64,000 nt of DNA, taken from NCBI GenBank assembly GCA_021018815.1, contig JAITYX010000033.1, positions 5,373,501-5,437,500 of the forward strand. Reading direction: 5' to 3'. This DNA is from Talinum fruticosum. Lineage: Eukaryota; Streptophyta; Magnoliopsida; Caryophyllales; Talinaceae. Made by a program: the position numbers and the translations under genes. Shown here in pieces: positions 33,086 through 45,059 of the stretch (position 1 is its first letter; each line of letters opens with the position of its first letter). Under the pieces are notes generated by a model. It saw nothing but the letters and a program-made list of their open reading frames with translations, had not been told where the DNA came from and ran no database searches.

Positions 33086-34870
33086 ATTTGTGGGTATTAT
33101 GTCCAAAAATATAATATTTTTAATACCTTTTTACATCTTATTTTGATTGTAATAATTATTAATTTAATTTAATTTATTTTATTTTCGTAGGAAGTGTTGA
33201 AAAATCCGAGAAATAATTAGAAGAGCTAAAATTTGGAGAACCGGAACCCATTTGTAAGCTGGACTAAATCGAGCTCAAAACTTGTGCTGAGTATGTCGTG
33301 CTGGTGACCTTCTTGCTCATTCACGCTAAATTCTCTCTCTCTCTCTCTCTCTCTCGTCACGGTGCCCATCTTCCACTCAAACTCTCCTCTTCCTCCTTCC
33401 ACTAGCCAAACCCATTAATTAAACCCATCTCAAACTTGATTCTTCCACTCGGTTTTAGTGTTTATCCACAACCGAAATCTAGGCCATTGAAGTCGGGACT
33501 CGATTGAGAGGATTGAGGAGAGGACGAAGCCTTAAAAGGCACGAGAGATAGCGAGAGTAAGGGAACGAACGACAAGCACGGTTAAGGCCGCAAGCTCCAA
33601 GTTGAAATGCTAGGTTGAATGTTTTCTTCTTCAATTTTTAGTTTTAATTTCTTCCTCAAATTTCAGTTCTTAGTCCTCAAATTTTATTTTAGTTTTTAGT
33701 TTTTAAATTTTCAGTTTTAGGTTTCGATTTTTGGTTTCTAGTTTCTCAATTTTAAGTTTAATTTGATTTCTCTTCAAGTTCAATTCGAATTTGTGATTTT
33801 TGTTTTGTTTTTCGAATTATTTTAGGTGGAGATTGAATGAATTTGGATTAAGAGTGTAGATCAGGTTATAAGTTTTCTTAGTTAAGTTGTTTAATTTTGA
33901 TTGAGAGTTTCTGTTGTGTTTGAATTCGAAGTTTGATTGTTAGCCTAGTTCTAGTTTTTGTCGTGTGACAAGCGGACGAAGACCGTGGCTTCAATCTATT
34001 CATCTTGTTCTTCACTTGGTATAAACTTATTTTAATTAAGTATTTCTATTTCAATCAATTTCCCGTTCCCTTATTTAGTTCTGCAAACCATGTTTGTTCC
34101 GTTTCAATTAGATTGTTGAAACTATGTTTCGTTCAATTTCAATCAAAACTACCTTACTTGGATTGTTGAATCTCGGTTAGTTCAATCTTGTTAGTGATAC
34201 ATTGATAAGTTAGTTGTATTTGAAATAGTTCCTGATTCATATTAATGTAGTTTAGGTCGAGTAGTCGAGCATAATTTTAGTTTATTAGTTTAAATGTCAT
34301 TAGTCTTGTTTTGCAATCTGATTTCGATTTGGTTCCATCCATGTAGATCGACAAAAATCCCGTACTCTCAATTTTTACTTCAACGAGTAGGGAAACTCGA
34401 TTCGCACCCCATGCTGTTTGCGGTTTAAGCTTTGAATTTTTCGGATGATGAATGAATGAAAAATGAGGTGAGAACCTCTATTTATAGCCTTTTTGGAGTT
34501 AGGATTTGAGTTGGGCTTTAGGCCCAGCACTAGTAATTTAATAATTATTTCTTAAAATAAATATTTATCATTTACTACATTATTAACGACACATGATGAC
34601 ATCTAATTGGACCAAATTTAATTTCCTTTTATGTTAATTTTAAAGGCCTACTGAAGCCAATTTTGACACGTGATCATTTACCATAGAGCTGAATAAACAT
34701 AATTTAATTTTTCACATGGTGGCATATTGGCTACCAAATTTTTGCCTCGTACAAAGGCCCCCTTCGAGACTCGGCTATGTGCACGAGTTTTTGAATGTTT
34801 GGAGCTATTGGATCTCGAATACTTGGAAGATGATTGACATGTGTCGACCATAATCACCATCTTAATTTGC
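33086..34870. other. Unclassified AT-rich repeat-like sequence, possible LTR
   Basis: It holds a CT microsatellite (33,334-33,355), an LTR-like CT-rich then purine-rich stretch (33,330-33,600) and, near 34,470-34,486, the reverse of a TATA box (GGCTATAAATAGAGG on the minus strand), resembling the Ogre LTR promoter. Layout recalls Athila/Tat LTRs, but no paired ends or duplication were found. Confidence 0.35.
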
Positions 34871-35022
34871 AACTTTTTAGGTAAGTACGGGAAATTACCG
34901 GAATCACCCGGATCAAATGTTCGGACATATTTGAGTATAATTCTGGAACTTTTTAGGTGAGTACGGGAAATTACCGGAATCACCCAGATCAAATGTTCGG
35001 ACATACTTGAGTATAATTCTCG
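34871..35022. repeat. 76 bp tandem duplication
   Basis: Two adjacent copies beginning AACTTTTTAGGT (34,871 and 34,947), with about four differences; each contains TACGGGAAATTACCGGAATC. Confidence 0.95.
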
Positions 35023-35082
35023 AGACCCCCTTTCTCTTGAGAAAACCCCTCGCCCCCATTTTTAGGGCATATAGCTTGTTAC

Positions 35083-35136
<54 letters not shown>
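35083..35136. repeat. ATT microsatellite
   Basis: About 18 uninterrupted ATT triplets. Confidence 0.97.
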
Positions 35137-35137
<1 letters not shown>

Positions 35138-36979
35138 TTAGAACCACTTTTTTTGGTGGCGGAATTTTGGTTAATAGTCGCATATTGGGATCCATTTTTT
35201 ACGGTCGTTTGAGAATCGGTTCTTGGTGGAGACTCCATCTTGCTAGTGGATTTATGATAGAACATGATTGCCATCCTCTTTTTTTTTCTTTTTATGAAAC
35301 ATGATAAAGTAAAAATTTGGATAAAACTTCTAATAATTGCATCAAAATAAGACTTTGGAAAACTCAAATAACCAAGCCCCATGTAAATATACTCATATGC
35401 CACGCATACCCATCATACTTGCATGCTACTCCTAGGTGCTCATTGCTTGATTATTTCATTTTCACAAGTAAACAAGAAATCGTGAAAGGTATGGATTCTT
35501 GATGGAGAATCTATGAGGCTCTTAAAAAACTTTGGCACGACAGCTTCCCTATTTCTTCAAAACAAACTAGACATCAAATATGGCGTCTTATAAATCGTAA
35601 ATATTTGAATCTGATAACTTTGAACCTTGATTGGATCTCTCATATACAATTCTTTCTCTCTAATAATAACTTTGACAAATTGAATTATAGAGAAGAGAAA
35701 AAGTACAGAAATTGAGGCATTAGAACTTCAACTAACTTGTAAATTTCACATAGAATTATGAATATGCAGACGAAACGGGTGCTCAATTTTCCTTTTTTTT
35801 TTCTGCCTGCACCACGGTGATATGAGGACCCTGACCAACACTCTATTAAAATTTAACCGAAAGTTGGGGCTTTTTAGAGTTTGGCGGACTAGTTGACTGG
35901 CAATTGACCTCAACTTGTTGCTTCTTTATGTGCCTTGCTGTGCTACATCCCCTTTTCCAAAGCCAAGGTGCCAATTTTTTTTTTTTATTTAAACAATTTT
36001 CCTTTTCCTTTTGCTTTTGATTTTCGATGTTTTAAGGATCTTTTCCTTCCCTTGTTCTTCGACCGAGACTTTCCTTTCAATAATAATGGAACTAGATCTC
36101 AAACTTTTTTATTTTTTATTTTTTATGATGAAAGCTTCAGTTCGTCAGGGCTAGTTCTGGCGTCAATTTCATTCAACTCGTGTAACAGTGCACCAGGTGA
36201 TCTTATCAAACTGACCAATACTTTAGTAAAATTTACTAAATTCCACCGCTTTGCTGGGAACAGATACTGAGGTGTGAAAAGTTCACGTGAAATTTGCTCT
36301 TTTATATATTTTTTCGAAGCCAAAACTAATGATTTTTTATTTAATATTTTTGGCTCAATAGTTGTCCAAATGTTGACCGAAAATTTCAGCTTCTTCATTC
36401 CCTTTTCTCGAAGCTGAAATGCTAATTTAATTATTTATTTTTTATTTAAATAATTTTCTTCTTGCCTTTTATCACTTATTTATTATTATTATTATTTTAA
36501 GGAATTGCCAAGGCAGAGCTTTTCCTTTAATTAAAAGGAAATGAAGTTGATGTGGCATCCTCGTTGTAGACCTTACTGCACTCTTAAGAGCCAATCATGC
36601 AAATTAATATCCGAATTAGAGACAGACATCCGAATTAGAGACATCAGAGCCAGCCATACAAATCAAAGGCATTAGAGTCGAGTCATTCGTATAATAGACA
36701 TTAGATCTAGTCATTTGAATCGGAGACATAATAGTTAAACATCCGAATAAGAGAAATCAACATCGCTTCCTCCTTCACTAAAGACTAATGGTTTATTTTC
36801 CGGAATCACCATCTAATTCCTCAAAGCCAGCCATTATCATTATGGACCAGAAGGATAATCCTATTGAAGAAGGAATGATGTGTTTAGTGGACTAGCCAAC
36901 ACCGATTTCCTCCAGGACAATCACTGGTTGATGATGACCTTATATACTTGTGCTAGAGTGTGAAGAGTACTCGTGGATC
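35137..36979. other. AT-rich sequence with poly-T tracts, no recognised gene
   Basis: The 35,935-36,270 and 36,123-36,398 frames are low-complexity. Two blocks, about 35,930-36,010 and 36,395-36,470, share a TTTTC-AAGC-AGTGC-AATTT pattern followed by TTTTTTATTTAAA-AATTTTC and suggest an old duplication of about 465 bp. Nothing else is supported. Confidence 0.4.
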
Positions 36980-39028
36980 TGTAGGAACCACGGTTTCCCT
37001 CGGAGGGGGCTCCCGAGCTTCCCCATGAATTGGCGATGGGTTTAAAAATTTTTCTTTTTGGTTTTCAAAGATACAAATGATTTTAGGGTTTTGAAGATTG
37101 ATTTTAGAAAGTGGGGATGAACCTCTTATTTAGATTTCGAATGTTATTAAATTAAGTTAAAATGAATTTATCAGATTGATTGGAGATTTTATTAATTGTT
37201 CTATTTTAGAAATTATTTTCGAAATCCTGTGATATTATGTCTTAATCGAAAAAGAAAGAAAATTAGGGTTTTGAATATGTAGTGAGGCTTTAGGGTCAAA
37301 CTGGTGTGAAAACACCGATTTGGACCCAAGTCTCACACGCCGACCACTGGGTGCCGGCATTCGCCGGCACTTGGTGGTTAGCGGCGCCGGCCGGGGCCGT
37401 AGGCGAGGCGATCGGCCTTGGCCTCCGGCCTAGCTAGTAGATCCATAAACATTTTTTAATTTTAGATCGAAATAGCCGAGAGTTAGTATAGAAGAATTCA
37501 ATAAAAAACGAGAGTCGCCAGTTAGTTTTAGAAATGAAAACTAAGAAAATAATACATAAATAAACGCTCTTTAAATCTTAGTATGGGAAAACTAAGTTGA
37601 AAGAGGCTAAAAAATTGACTCCATCGGTCTACAATCAAGAATCGGATTTTGGGCGAGGGTACGAAACATATGTAGGGATAAGCCCTTCCGTTTTGCCAAT
37701 CGAACGACGAACATTACTAGTTTGAGTAGTGAATCTAAATAACATATTAAACACAAGCATACAACATGCAATGCGGAATTAAAAGCAACCAAAACATGAT
37801 AAAAGAAAGCAATAAAAATCAAATATAAAGAACCGAAAAATGAAAGCAAAGGAAGAGTGAAAAAGAAACGAAAGCAAAAACTAAAAGGATTACATCGGGT
37901 GGAGAGGAAATAAATGCGATACAACTCTTTGTCCACAATACGGAAAGCAATAAAACATCAAAATTATTAATCGTTATGGAAGCCGAATTGGTGCCCTCGG
38001 GTTATCCCAACTGCTGAGCTAGATCTCGAATCCGGATCGCGGTAATGTGACAGATGGTGAATTGGGGAGGGCTTTTTGTAAGGTTTTTTGGAGATGAATG
38101 GAAGGATGGAAAGATCGGCTAAAAGGAGACCAAGAGATTAGAATAACTGAATATTAAATAGCTCTTAGTCATGATTCAGCGGCGTGGTGCTTAGGGAAAA
38201 GCCGTTTCGACTTACCATTCAGCATCGTGACACTAAGGAATAAGCCGTTTTGGTTACTTTTTGGCAGCGTGATGCATAGGAAAATCAATTTTTGAAATGA
38301 GAGCCTAAGCTCTCTATTTATAGGAAAAGGCTAGGTCACAAAATGACCTAGGGTTTTAATTCGACTAGTAGTCCCAAGCTAACCCCGAAGTAGTTGCGAG
38401 AATCACAAAAAATTAAGCCCGAAAATCAAAAAATGGAACCGAGATAGAACCGAATCCCGTGATTGAGGGCACCGGCCATATGGCATCGCTCTAGGGTCTT
38501 GAGCTCCTTTCGTGCTGCAATGAGGTTCTCGGGTAAAACGCAGCGTTTTAGGTGAAAATGGACATGGTACTAGGTGAAAATGGACATGGTACGCGGCTCC
38601 GGACACGACGTCGTTTTGAAGGAGGAAGCTCCGTTTCTCGGACGGATTCTCTTGGAGAAAGATGCTGCATTTTGATGTGTGTGATCATGAAACACGGCAC
38701 CAAACATTGTTTTCATGTCTTCGACTCTATCTTTGGGATGGACAAAAGTGAAACGTGGTGTTTTGAGCTTGGAATCTACGTGACACGAGATTTCGTTGAC
38801 TCCGGAGGTTTGACCCGGGCATAAGAAAAGGGATTTTTGGACCAACCTAAGGCAAAAAAGTTATTTATTTGGTGCTAAGGGTTTTTTGTGGTTTATTGGC
38901 TTCGTCGCACCAATCAAATACCGCCCGTGATCCAAGTTCTCAAACAGGACTCGGGATTTCATCATCGAGCCAACAATATAAATTACATAAATAAAAGAGA
39001 TAAGGACTACATATTTTCGGTGTCTACA
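36980..39028 (-). repeat. 3' LTR of Ogre/Tat element 1
   Basis: 2049 bp. On the minus strand it reads TGTAGACACCGAAAATATG to GGTTCCTACA, giving TGTAG/CTACA inverted ends. A polypurine tract adjoins its start at 39,029, so it is the 3' LTR of a minus-strand element. A minus-strand TATA box lies at 38,312-38,324. The U5 part has a GC-rich dyad-rich block (37,335-37,430, with GTGCCGGC-TTCGCCGGCAC). The external flank is GGATC (36,975-36,979); its partner is lost with the 5' LTR. Confidence 0.88.
38312..38324 (-). promoter_or_regulatory. TATA box of the Ogre LTR with adjoining hairpin
   Basis: Minus strand CCTATAAATAGAG, followed by GAGAGCTTAGGCTCTC, a perfect 6 bp stem. The same arrangement is present in the LTR at 60,930-60,957. 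Confidence 0.7.
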
Positions 39029-39044
39029 GTTAGCCCTCACTTTG
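39029..39044 (-). promoter_or_regulatory. Polypurine tract of Ogre element 1
   Basis: Minus strand CAAAGTGAGGGCTAAC directly before the LTR start; the matching copy at 61,646 reads CAAAGTGGGGCCTAAC. Confidence 0.7.
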
Positions 39045-39560
39045 ATCGAGTCCGAAAGACGAAGGGTTAAAGTAGACACTAAAGGATACTTATCTTGCTT
39101 TTGTGCATTGTTTCGAGCACTCATTGTTGTGTTGTGTCCGGAATTGGTTGTTGTCGAACCTGAACCCCTAGACGGAACCTGGACTTGATCACAATGCATG
39201 TGTTTTGAAGTCTAGTAAAGAATCTTGAGCTTGGCTTGTTCGGATGCTAAATCCCGGTGAACATTTATACTTGAAATTTGATCGTCTTTTGATCCGAAGT
39301 TTGGCTTGATAATATATTGTACTAACATGTTTGTTAGTGGATAGTCATATTGACGAAAGTTCAATATTTTACCTAAATAACTAAGTTGAAAACAAACTTA
39401 AAATTTGATCCGCAAAAGTAGATATGGCGGGTCCAAAAGCTTCCACTTGCATGCATATGATGCCAAACATCCACTTGCCACGCCTAATGCACGTGATTCC
39501 AATCCACTCTTAGGGGATAACCGAGACTTATTCACCGGGAAGACTTTCCAAACCTTACGG

Positions 39561-40037
39561 GTGAGTGGCTAACTTCACTGAGCTTTTAGTAGATGTGCTA
39601 ATTGCTCCATTATTTTTGTAGAGGCGTCGATCTAGAGCGTCTTCATCGAGAGGCTTCCTTGGTTGCCCGAGAGTTCGAAGCATTTAAGCTGGACAACAAG
39701 CACCCTCTAGTAGTACATCTAGAGCAGATACTTCCCGGCATTCTTCACGGCGTGCACATCATCGGAGTGCTTCGAAGTGGGGCCTAGTTCTTCCGGTGCT
39801 AGGCCTAGCTTTTTCGAAGAGTGCATGGACATTCCGCCTCTTTATGCACTTGATTGACATGGGAACCCGATTGACTTCCACCGGACGTCTTATAGTGGGC
39901 CTTCACATCGAGCTTCTCAATCTTAGGACCATGGAGCTAGCTCTTCGCACGGTGGTGGAGATGGTCGGTTTTCTATGTCCATTTTGGAAGACTTTGCAAA
40001 TTATCTCTTCGATGATGCTTCAGATGACGAGGATTAG
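39561..40037 (+). pseudogene. C-terminal remnant of an antisense gene in Ogre element 1
   Basis: It reads opposite to the element's gag-pol. A GT-AG intron-like stretch (39,561-39,621, GTGAGT to TTTTTGTAG) is followed by an open frame LERLHREASLVAREFEAFKL (helical, charged), then after shifts FFEECMDIPPLYALD, a Ser/His/Gly-rich stretch and an acidic end FANYLFDDASDDED before a stop near 40,037. Its position next to the 3' LTR equals that of the plant-mobile-domain-like gene at 62,192 in the third copy, whose domain is missing here. It is therefore read as the 3' end of the same type of gene after an internal deletion. Confidence 0.5.
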
Positions 40038-40599
40038 TCGATCCTTTGTAGAGTGCTTCGTTGTTTAATGTTAAATATTTTGTAAACTTCTTTGACTCTA
40101 TGCAATGAGATGAATGCAAGGACTCAATTCTAAAAATGCTTTCTTTTATTAATATGATGCAAAAATTCTAAGAAAAATTACAAAGACAAATTGAAAAAAA
40201 TTTGCACTAGTCCCCATTCCCTCCAAAAGAAAATAATTAAAATGAAAATATTAATTGGTAAGTGCACGGTTCGAAATAATATAGCTTGATCGAAAATGGG
40301 CCAGGGACATAAACAAGTAATGGCCCAAGGACTGCTCGGGCCAAAAGAATAAGGTGGACCGGCTGGTGTGGAAGGCTTGGCTAGTGCTTGCCACGCGAGA
40401 GACCGAGATGCTAACGGTCTTCGGTGGTGTTGGCGCAATAGGACTCTTGAATCCGGAAACTAATATAAATTGGACCCTTACTTGGATGTTGAAAATCAAG
40501 TGTTACGAACCTTTTTCTGCAATTCCTCCGAAAGATAGATCCTAAAAAAAAAATTACCCGAGTGCCTTTTACTCCCTTCTATTTTTAAAGATGAATTTC

Positions 40600-42105
40600 G
40601 CGACTAAGTTATCCCATTGGATGCATGGGATGATGGACGTGAGAGAGTAGGATTGTCCCAATATAGGCTGAATACTTTGTTCGAGTATTCGATAAGTGAA
40701 AGTCTACTGGACTTTCTCGAGAGCTGCTTGTGGCCTATTGGGATTCACACTACCATGTTTTCGGGTTTGAGATAAGGAATTGTGTCCCCTGCTCGAAGAG
40801 TTTGATTCTATCCTAGGCATCAAACACCGTACAAAACCTGTTATGCCCAAATTCTTTGAGAATATACACGAAACCTACAAACTCCTTCTAAAGTTGAATA
40901 ATAGGAACATAGGTTGGATTCTTATTGGGGATCGAGTGGACCTAATAAATCTAATGAAGCATTACCACCTGATGTACTCATCATCGGATTCCATCATCAT
41001 TCCTAGATGTCGAGCTATCGTCACCTGTTTGATAGGTGGTTTCCTGCTGGTAGGAGGCCATAGGGATATGGCACTGCGACACTACCGAGCTTTGTTAAGC
41101 AACCAAAGGATTACTATTCCCGACTCCACCAATAGGTGCTTAAACACTTATAGGGTTAGGCCGAGTCGAGGTTAATTCGGAGGAAGATTTTGCTTGGGAG
41201 CCCCCTATTATTGCGAGTAAACAAATAACAACAACAACCAAGACCAAATGGTGAAACAAGGTTGGCGGCGCCAGCCAAGGGGTTGCTTGTCCGGTGCCGT
41301 CGAGGCAAAAAGTCTCGGTTTTTGTCTTTTCGTCCTTCTCTCTCTTTGTTCTCTTTTTCTTTATTTTATTTTATTTTTTGTCCTGTTGGGCTATAAATAA
41401 AGTTGAATTTCACCCTCCGGGACTCTTATTCCTTTTTTTAATTTGTTGTACATACATTTGGTTAATGGAGCATATAAAGCCGATCCAAGCTCCTGCAAGA
41501 GTGGCCACGTATGGCAATACACCTCTGTTAGTGGAAGCGATTAGAGATGGTAACTAGTCATCCCGCTTCCTGGTGGGAGGATTGACTTAAGAACCATAGT
41601 AATACCATTGAATGGTACATTAAATACTAGAAAATGTCCCAATTTAGGACACATACCGGACAACAACCCTTTGTACGCTGGCTGGCCTAAAAACCTGTAC
41701 CTATTACTTCCTTAAACGTGTATTACGCAAATGGGATGAGAGCGAGCGATCCCTCATATGGATCGTGTTTAGCCTCGCTACCTTCGAACTCGTTTAAAGG
41801 TTTTGGCGGTTCTAGGCGAGTTAAGTCATGGCCCGAATATTGGATGAACTCGTCGAAGCTACTGAAACTCTGTAGATGTATGTACTATTATAGTATCGAC
41901 ATATTATCTTGAGTGGATAACGGAAGTAGACCCCAAACGTCACAAGGCACTCGAAGGCTCGAGAGCTGGATCCTCAAGGAGTTGTTCCCGTTGTTGCAAC
42001 ACTCCAAATTCGCAAAGTAAACCCTCGGATTGATGAACAAGCCCACATGAGGGAATATGAGGCTAAAGAAGTCGAAGAGAGGAGAGCCCGCAGAATTAGG
42101 AGCTA
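40600..42105 (+). pseudogene. DUF7745-like antisense gene in Ogre element 1
   Basis: A second plus-strand coding region, opposite to gag-pol. 40,680-40,790 reads a block similar in pattern to the start of the plant DUF7745 family (YWDSHYHVFGFEIRN in one frame). After a shift, the 131-codon frame 40,780-41,175 reads CPLLEEFDSILGIKHRTKPV, NIGWILIGDRVDLINLMKHY and IVTCLIGGFLLVGGHRDMAL. Further pieces are IKPIQAPARVATYGNTPLLV (41,470-41,557), GGRIDLRTIVIPLNGTL and CPNLGHIPDNNPLYAGWPKN (41,570-41,700), and a charged end HMREYEAKEVEERRARRIRS (to 42,105). The layout (TPxxEEY-like motif, middle, NPLYAGWP-like block, charged helix) matches DUF7745-type proteins known from plant repeats. The match is from memory, so moderate confidence; function unknown. 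Several stops and shifts break it. Confidence 0.55.
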
Positions 42106-42659
42106 AAGAAGCGCACCCAAGATGATGGGGCTGAGTCTAGTGATCCGGAAGCGAAGAAAGTGAAAATAGACGAGGGATTAATTTTTAGTGAGAATTTTTA
42201 GGAAGAATAAAAGAATTTAGGAAGTTTAGTTTTGCCTCTTAAGAACAGTTTTATTTTTCTATAAGTAGTGTGCTTGTTATTTCCCTTTTATTAGTTATGT
42301 ACTTAATTAAGTAGTAGACTTACCTTTTATTAAATAAAAGTAAGTTTTATGCTCACTTTTATGCTTTATTTTGTTTTTAATCGGTCACGTAAAGGAGTAA
42401 ATAAATTGGACCGCCTATTTGGACCGTTCTAAAATTAATTAGAACAATTTAAAAAAATTAATTACACTAATTAGCCATCTGATTGGATCACCCAAAACAA
42501 ATAAATAAGCAAACCGTCGGATCGGACCGCCAAAATAAACAACTACCGAGATAAAACCAGGGAAATTGTTCAGCTTGGCCAACCCACCGTTGTTCCATTG
42601 GTGGCCGACGCCAGCCATAGTGCGGCTTGGTTGGGCCGAGGCTTGGCCCGTTGTTTAGG
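42106..42659. other. Intergenic stretch between antisense gene and pol end
   Basis: AT-rich, with AATAAAAG-type polyadenylation-like motifs at 42,207 and 42,340 and a short T/A-rich imperfect repeat (CTTTTATTAAATAAAAGTAAG). No frame of interest. It separates the convergent plus-strand antisense gene and the minus-strand pol. Confidence 0.4.
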
Positions 42660-43860
42660 GTCATGCTAAACGTAATATTTCTTCGATTGATCCAACTTTG
42701 TGTACTTGAAAGACCTCGTCACCATCCGAATCAATCAATTTTACTGCTCCTCCCGATAATATCTAATTATGCACAAATATGCCTTGCAAATTAGGCCTAA
42801 ATTTTCCTCAAGGATCTTGGGTTGGCGCCTTAATATCCTTAAGGACTAAGTCTCCAACATGCAGATTTTGAGGCTTCACTTTCTTGTTAAATACCCTTGA
42901 TATATGTGCCTGGTATATTTGGACATTATATAAGGCGTTGATGCACCTTTCATCCAACAACCCTATCTCTTCGTAGCGTGCCTTAGCCCATTTTGCTTCA
43001 AAAATCTGACTTTCGGTAATGATTCGTAACAAGGGGAAGACAATTTCTATTGGAAGGACTACTTCCATGCCATACACTAGGGAATATGGTGTTGCTCCCA
43101 TAGAGGTCCTGATGGAGGTCCGGTAGCCCCATCATCTTAACAAATTTCGGAGGGTAACTTATCGGGCCAATCCTTATAGCTGACAATCATCTTCTTCAAT
43201 ATTTTGTGAATATTTTTGTTGGCGAGTCTTGATTGCTCCATTGGTCCGAGGACGACAGGGAGAAGATTTTTGGTGCTTGATCTTGTATTTCTCAAGGAGG
43301 TCTCGCTACTTCTTTCTTGAAGTGACTACCATGGTCAGCTGATCAATTGGTGGGGTACCCCATATCTACAAATGATGTTGCGGGTGATGAATTTGGCCAC
43401 TTGCTTTGACGTTAAAGTTACATAAGAGGTCTGCTTCTACCCACTTGGTGAAGTAGTCAATTACTACCAACAAAAATTCATGATTGCCCGTTCCTTTAGG
43501 AGTCACTTTGACAATAATATAAATTCCCTAAACCGAGAATGGCCGGGGTGATGCAAGTATCGTGAGAAATGATGGTGTCTAGTGTTGTAAATTTTCATAC
43601 ACCTAACACTTGTGGAACTTCTTAACGAATTCATGGTAGTCCGCTGCCATGGTCGACTAGTAGTATCCTAGCCTCCGAATCTTACGGACCAACAGCCTTC
43701 CATTCATATGGGGCCCACATTCCCCACCATGAATTTCATCCATGATGCGCTTTGCTTTATGTTGGTTAACACAAAGTAAGCTAATCCCTGTGTTTGTTTT
43801 CTTGTACAACTGTCCTTGGTTGATGAAAAGCTGGGTTGCTAGCATTCGATGGCTCGTTGG
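42660..43860 (-). pseudogene. pol: Integrase of Ogre element 1
   Basis: Minus strand: the N-terminal zinc-finger block reads AKRIMDEIHGGECGPHMNGR and IRRLGYY (43,657-43,845). The core follows with VVIDYFTKWVEA and, broken by stops, the region of the second Asp. The C-terminal part is open over 97 codons (42,808-43,101): GATPYSLVYGMEVVLPIEI, EAKWAKARYEEIGLLDERC, PQNLHVGDLVLKDIKAPTQD. The frame decays toward 42,660. Typical of Tat/Ogre integrase, which lacks a chromodomain. Confidence 0.88.
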
Positions 43861-44199
43861 GCTCTAAGCGTGGAGTCTAATGGGTACTCCTGTTTATCTA
43901 GAATAATGATAGATGTCATGGTACCAACTGGTTTGGTCGATAGTAGACATTTTTAGCTTGAATATGTTCACGAGGCTAACTCCATCGCTCTATGTGGATG
44001 GGTATTGAATGAATGTCGTTAGGGATATTGATCATGAATGCTAATTTAACTAAAGCATCCATGAATTGATTGTCATCCCTAGGAGGGTAGGTATATGAAA
44101 TACTTCCAAAATGTTTTAATAATTCAATCGGATGTGCTTGGTGGGGTGCCAAGGCTTTACATACCTTCTATTTTTGTGAAATCGATTAATGATCGGATC

Positions 44200-44850
44200 G
44201 GAGTCACCGAAAACCATGATGCTTTTGGTTACGATCTCTATAGCGACTTGAAGTCCTGTGATGCATACTTCATATTCTGCGGCTTTGTTGATGACTTCGA
44301 AATCTAATTTGACTGAAATGGGAGTATGTGCTCCCTTTGGTGAGACTAAAAGGATCCCTACTCCAAAGCCCTTCTAATTGGAAGCCCCGTTGAAGTACAT
44401 TGTCCATGCGTCTACCTCCACTTGTATGACATTTTTGTCCGGAAAGTCGAGGTGTTCGGGTTACGATTCGGTTATAAGTAGATCGGCTAGGAATTCCGAC
44501 ACTACCTTCCTTTGATCGCTTTTTGAGGGACATACTTGAGTTCAAATTCGATAGAATTACTTGTCCATCTAGTTATCTTCGCTGCTGATGGTTGGTTGCT
44601 CAAGGGTATATTTAATGGGATCTATCGACGTTACCACATGTACCGTGTGGGCCAACATATAGTGCTTGAGCGTCTTGATAGCCCGGACTAGTGCCAACGA
44701 CGTCTTCTCTAATGGCATGTATCTAGTCTCATAATCTAAGAACTTCTTGCTTAGATAAAATACTGCATACTCTTTCTTTGTATCTCGTTGGGCTAGCATG
44801 GCTCCCATAGCTGTCTCTGTTTTGGAGAGGTACAAAAGCAAAGGCTTCCC
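44200..44850 (-). pseudogene. pol: RNase H of Ogre element 1
   Basis: Minus strand, open 44,569-44,841: LLYLSKTETAMGAMLAQRDT, EYAVFYLSKKFLDYETRYMP, LEKTSLALVRAIKTLKHYM and HTVHVVTSIDPIKYTLEQP, the tether and RNase H region of Tat/Ogre pol. It continues with decayed frames to about 44,200, where a second RNase H block (AAEYEVCITGLQVAIEIV) is readable; Tat/Ogre elements often carry a second RNase H copy before integrase, which may be this. Confidence 0.82.
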
Positions 44851-45059
44851 TGGTTGAGGCGGACTAGTACTTGGAGGTTGGCTAGAAATTCCTTAACCTT
44901 CTCGAATGCTTTTTGGCACTCGTCATCGCAAATAGGCTCAAACCCTTTCTTCAACTTCTTGAAAATGGGTTCACGGACCGTAGTTAGTTTTGATATGAAA
45001 CGAATGATTTATTGTAAATGTCATAAGAAACCCCGTATCTCCTTTTTTGTTTTTGGTGG

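Noticed and set aside
35062..35403. 113-codon minus-strand frame with a long Ile run
   Set aside because: The Ile run is the ATT microsatellite; no domain.
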